From the NCBI GenBank assembly GCA_948144175.1, contig CANXME010000870.1, positions 1-64,000 of the forward strand: 64,000 nt of DNA, in the 5' to 3' direction. Below are positions 62,511 through 64,000 of this stretch, one piece after another; the stretch's first letter is position 1; every line of letters begins with the position of its first letter. The position numbers and the translations under genes were made by a program. The DNA comes from Closterium sp. NIES-65 (taxonomy: Eukaryota > Streptophyta > Zygnematophyceae > Desmidiales > Closteriaceae). The notes under the pieces are model-generated. The model had not been told where the DNA came from. It did no database searches and saw only the letters and a program-made list of their open reading frames with translations.

Positions 62511-64000
62511 GGAGGGATCTGAGTGCGGAGGGATCTGAGTGCGGAGGGATCTGAGTGCAGAGGGATCTGAGTGCGGAGGAATCTGAGTGCGGAGGATCCT
62601 GAGTGCGGAGGGATCTGAGTGCGGAGGGATCTGAGTGCGGAGGATCTGAGTGCGAGGGATCTGAGTGCGAGGGATCTGAGTGCGGAGGGATCTGAGTGCG
62701 GAGGGATCTGAGTGCGAAGGATCTGAGTGCGGAGGGATCTGAGTGCGGAGGATCTGAGTGCAGAGGGATCTGAGTGCGGAGGGATCTGAGTGCGGAGGGA
62801 TCTGAGTGCGGAGGGATCTGAGTGCAGAGGGATCTGAGTGCGAGGGATCTGAGTGCGGAGGGATCTGAGTGCGGAGGGATCTGAGTGCGGAGGGATCTGA
62901 GTGCGGAGGGATCTGAGTGCGGAGGGATCTGAGTGCGGAGGGATCTGAGTGCGGAGGGATCTGAGTGCGGAGGAATCTGAGTGCGAGGGAGGTGCTGGAG
63001 GGATCTGAGTGCGGAGGGATCTGAGTGCGGAGGGATCTGAGTGCGGAGGGATCTGAGTGCGGAGGGATCTGAGTGCGGAGGATCTGAGTGCGGAGGGATC
63101 TGAGTGCGGAGGGATCTGAGTGCGGAGGATCTGAGTGCGGAGGGATCTGAGTGCGGAGGGATCTGAGTGCGGAGGGATCTGAGTGCGGAGGGATCTGAGT
63201 GCGGAGGGATCTGAGTGCGGAGGGATCTGAGTGCAGAGGGATCTGAGTGCGGAGGGATCTGAGTGCGGAGGGATCTGAGTGCGGAGGGATCTGAGTGCAG
63301 AGGGATCTGAGTGCGGAGGGATCTGAGTGCGGAGGGATCTGAGTGCGGGGATCTGAGTGCGGAGGGATCTGAGTGCGAGGGATCTGAGTGCGGAGGGATC
63401 TGAGTGCGGAGGGATCTGAGTGCGGAGGGATCTGAGTGCGGAGGGATCTGAGTGCGGAGGGATCTGAGTGCGGAGGGATCTGAGTGCAGAGGATCTGAGT
63501 GCAGAGGGATCTGAGTGCGGAGGGATCTGAGTGCGAGGGATCTGAGTGCGGAGGGATCTGAGTGCGGAGGGATCTGAGTGCGGAGGGATCTGAGTGCGGA
63601 GGGATCTGAGTGCGGAGGGATCTGAGTGCGGAGGGATCTGAGTGCGGGAGGATCTGAGTGCGGAGGGATCTGAGTGCGGAGGATCTGAGTGCGGAGGATC
63701 TGAGTGCGGAGGGATCTGAGTGCGAGGGATCTGAGTGCGGAGGGATCTGAGTGCAGGGATCTGAGTGCGGAGGGATCTGAGTGCGGAGGGATCTGAGTGC
63801 GGAGGGATCTGAGTGCGGAGGGATCTGAGTGCGGAGGGATCTGAGTGGCAGAGGGATCTGAGTGCAGAGGGATCTGAGTGCGGAGGATCTGAGTGCAGAG
63901 GGATCTGAGTGCGGAGGGATCTGAGTGCAGAGGATCTGAGTGCGGAGGGATCTGAGTGCGGAGGGATCTGAGTGCAGAGGGATCTGAGTGCGGAGGGATC

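Larger units (their letters stand above)
1..64000 (+). repeat. 16-bp G-rich satellite/minisatellite array, about 4,000 units
   Basis: The unit ATCTGAGTGCGGAGGG repeats head to tail across the entire window, always in the same orientation, with no inverted block seen. Composition per unit is 8 G, 2 C, 3 A, 3 T (62.5% GC), giving a very strong G-over-C skew on the plus strand. Each unit holds one CpG, one GATC, one CTGAG and one GCGG. Main variants: GCAG instead of GCGG (roughly a tenth to a third of units by region); 15-bp units with one G missing (GGAGGATCT, or GCGAGGG); GGAGGAATC (last G to A); and GTGGGAGGG (C missing). Both window ends lie inside the repeat. Minisatellites are known to be G-rich, strand-asymmetric and prone to unequal exchange. 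I infer non-coding eukaryotic repeat DNA; the family name and host are unknown to me. Confidence 0.98.
51001..64000 (+). repeat. Degenerate right arm of the array
   Basis: Decay rises again: about 8 length changes in 51-52 kb, 10 in 53-54 kb, and around 14-15 per kb in 58-59 and 61-62 kb. Disrupted junctions include 56,999-57,010 (GCGGGGGGAGTGCGG), 58,362-58,374, 61,525-61,537 (GCAGAGGAGGAGTG) and 62,985-63,001. This arm also carries the block replacement at 53,624-53,628 and the only clearly non-repeat stretch at about 62,478-62,510. Apart from those, it is the same unit in the same orientation. No gene, RNA gene or mobile element is visible. Confidence 0.8.

Noticed and set aside
62490-62511. 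Rho-independent terminator or mobile-element inverted repeat at the GC-rich island
   Set aside because: The stem is only about 5 bp with an interrupted centre and no T tract; no transposase, target duplication or matching second end is visible.
1-64000. CRISPR array
   Set aside because: There are no spacers: the unit is directly tandem with no unique sequence between copies, and no cas-like gene is present.
1-64000. Telomere repeat
   Set aside because: The 16-bp unit lacks the simple TTAGGG/TTTAGGG-like form, and variants and degenerate arms are unlike telomerase products. A subtelomeric location remains possible.
1-64000. Plus-strand mini-genes: GGAGG followed seven bases later by GTG in every unit
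   Set aside because: This resembles a Shine-Dalgarno plus start, but each frame ends at TGA after 15 codons and the pattern is a trivial property of the unit. The DNA is probably eukaryotic.
1-64000. Bacterial iterons, a plasmid origin or Dam-site cluster (GATC every 16 bp)
   Set aside because: Iteron arrays have a few to tens of copies next to rep genes. Thousands of copies without any gene do not fit.
1-64000. Inverted segments or strand switches within the array
   Set aside because: I looked for the C-rich unit on the plus strand and saw none; orientation is constant.

Overview
The whole 64 kb window is one uninterrupted tandem array of a 16-bp, G-rich unit, (+) ATCTGAGTGCGGAGGG, in a single orientation, about 4,000 copies. 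It enters and leaves the window inside the repeat, so neither true array edge nor any flanking unique DNA is visible. I see no convincing gene, RNA gene, mobile element, CRISPR array, promoter or origin. The two long minus-strand reading frames are by-products of the repeat: the reverse-complement unit contains no stop codon in any frame. Because 16 is not divisible by 3, it reads as a 16-residue peptide cycle over 48 bp.

Kind of organism: a homogeneous tandem array of a short unit over more than 60 kb is typical of eukaryotic satellite or minisatellite DNA (subtelomeric, pericentromeric, sex-chromosome or other heterochromatin) and would be extraordinary in a bacterium or phage. The commonest variant is G to A in the unit's only CpG, giving CpA. 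That is what deamination of a methylated C on the opposite strand leaves, so it is compatible with a CpG-methylating genome (vertebrate, plant). I cannot name the species; a vertebrate is a guess.

Layout. Bases 1 to about 11.6 kb and about 51 to 64 kb are the degenerate arms, with many 15-bp units, small insertions, truncated units and scrambled junctions (hand counts of roughly 8 to 17 length changes per kb). About 11.65 to 51 kb is a homogenised core (roughly 1 to 6 per kb), where nearly all variation is the G/A state of one base. If each unit is read as a G/A letter, the core shows a second layer of order: 5-unit (80-bp) cassettes, a 10-unit (159-bp) perfect tandem duplication, 16-unit (255-bp) and 17-unit (270-bp) duplications, a 27-unit (430-bp) near-repeat, and marker blocks that recur about 7.5 to 9.6 kb apart. 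A-type density also changes along the core: about 29% in 33.96-35.94 kb against about 10% in 41.28-42.42 kb. Only one short stretch, about 62,478-62,510, does not look like the repeat; 53,624-53,628 holds a five-base block replacement.

Nothing here forms a pathway or operon. The interest lies in the architecture: strand asymmetry, unit-scale and kb-scale duplication, edge decay, and a minus strand almost free of stop codons. Counts are by eye. Statements about evolution and about possible assembly effects are inference.
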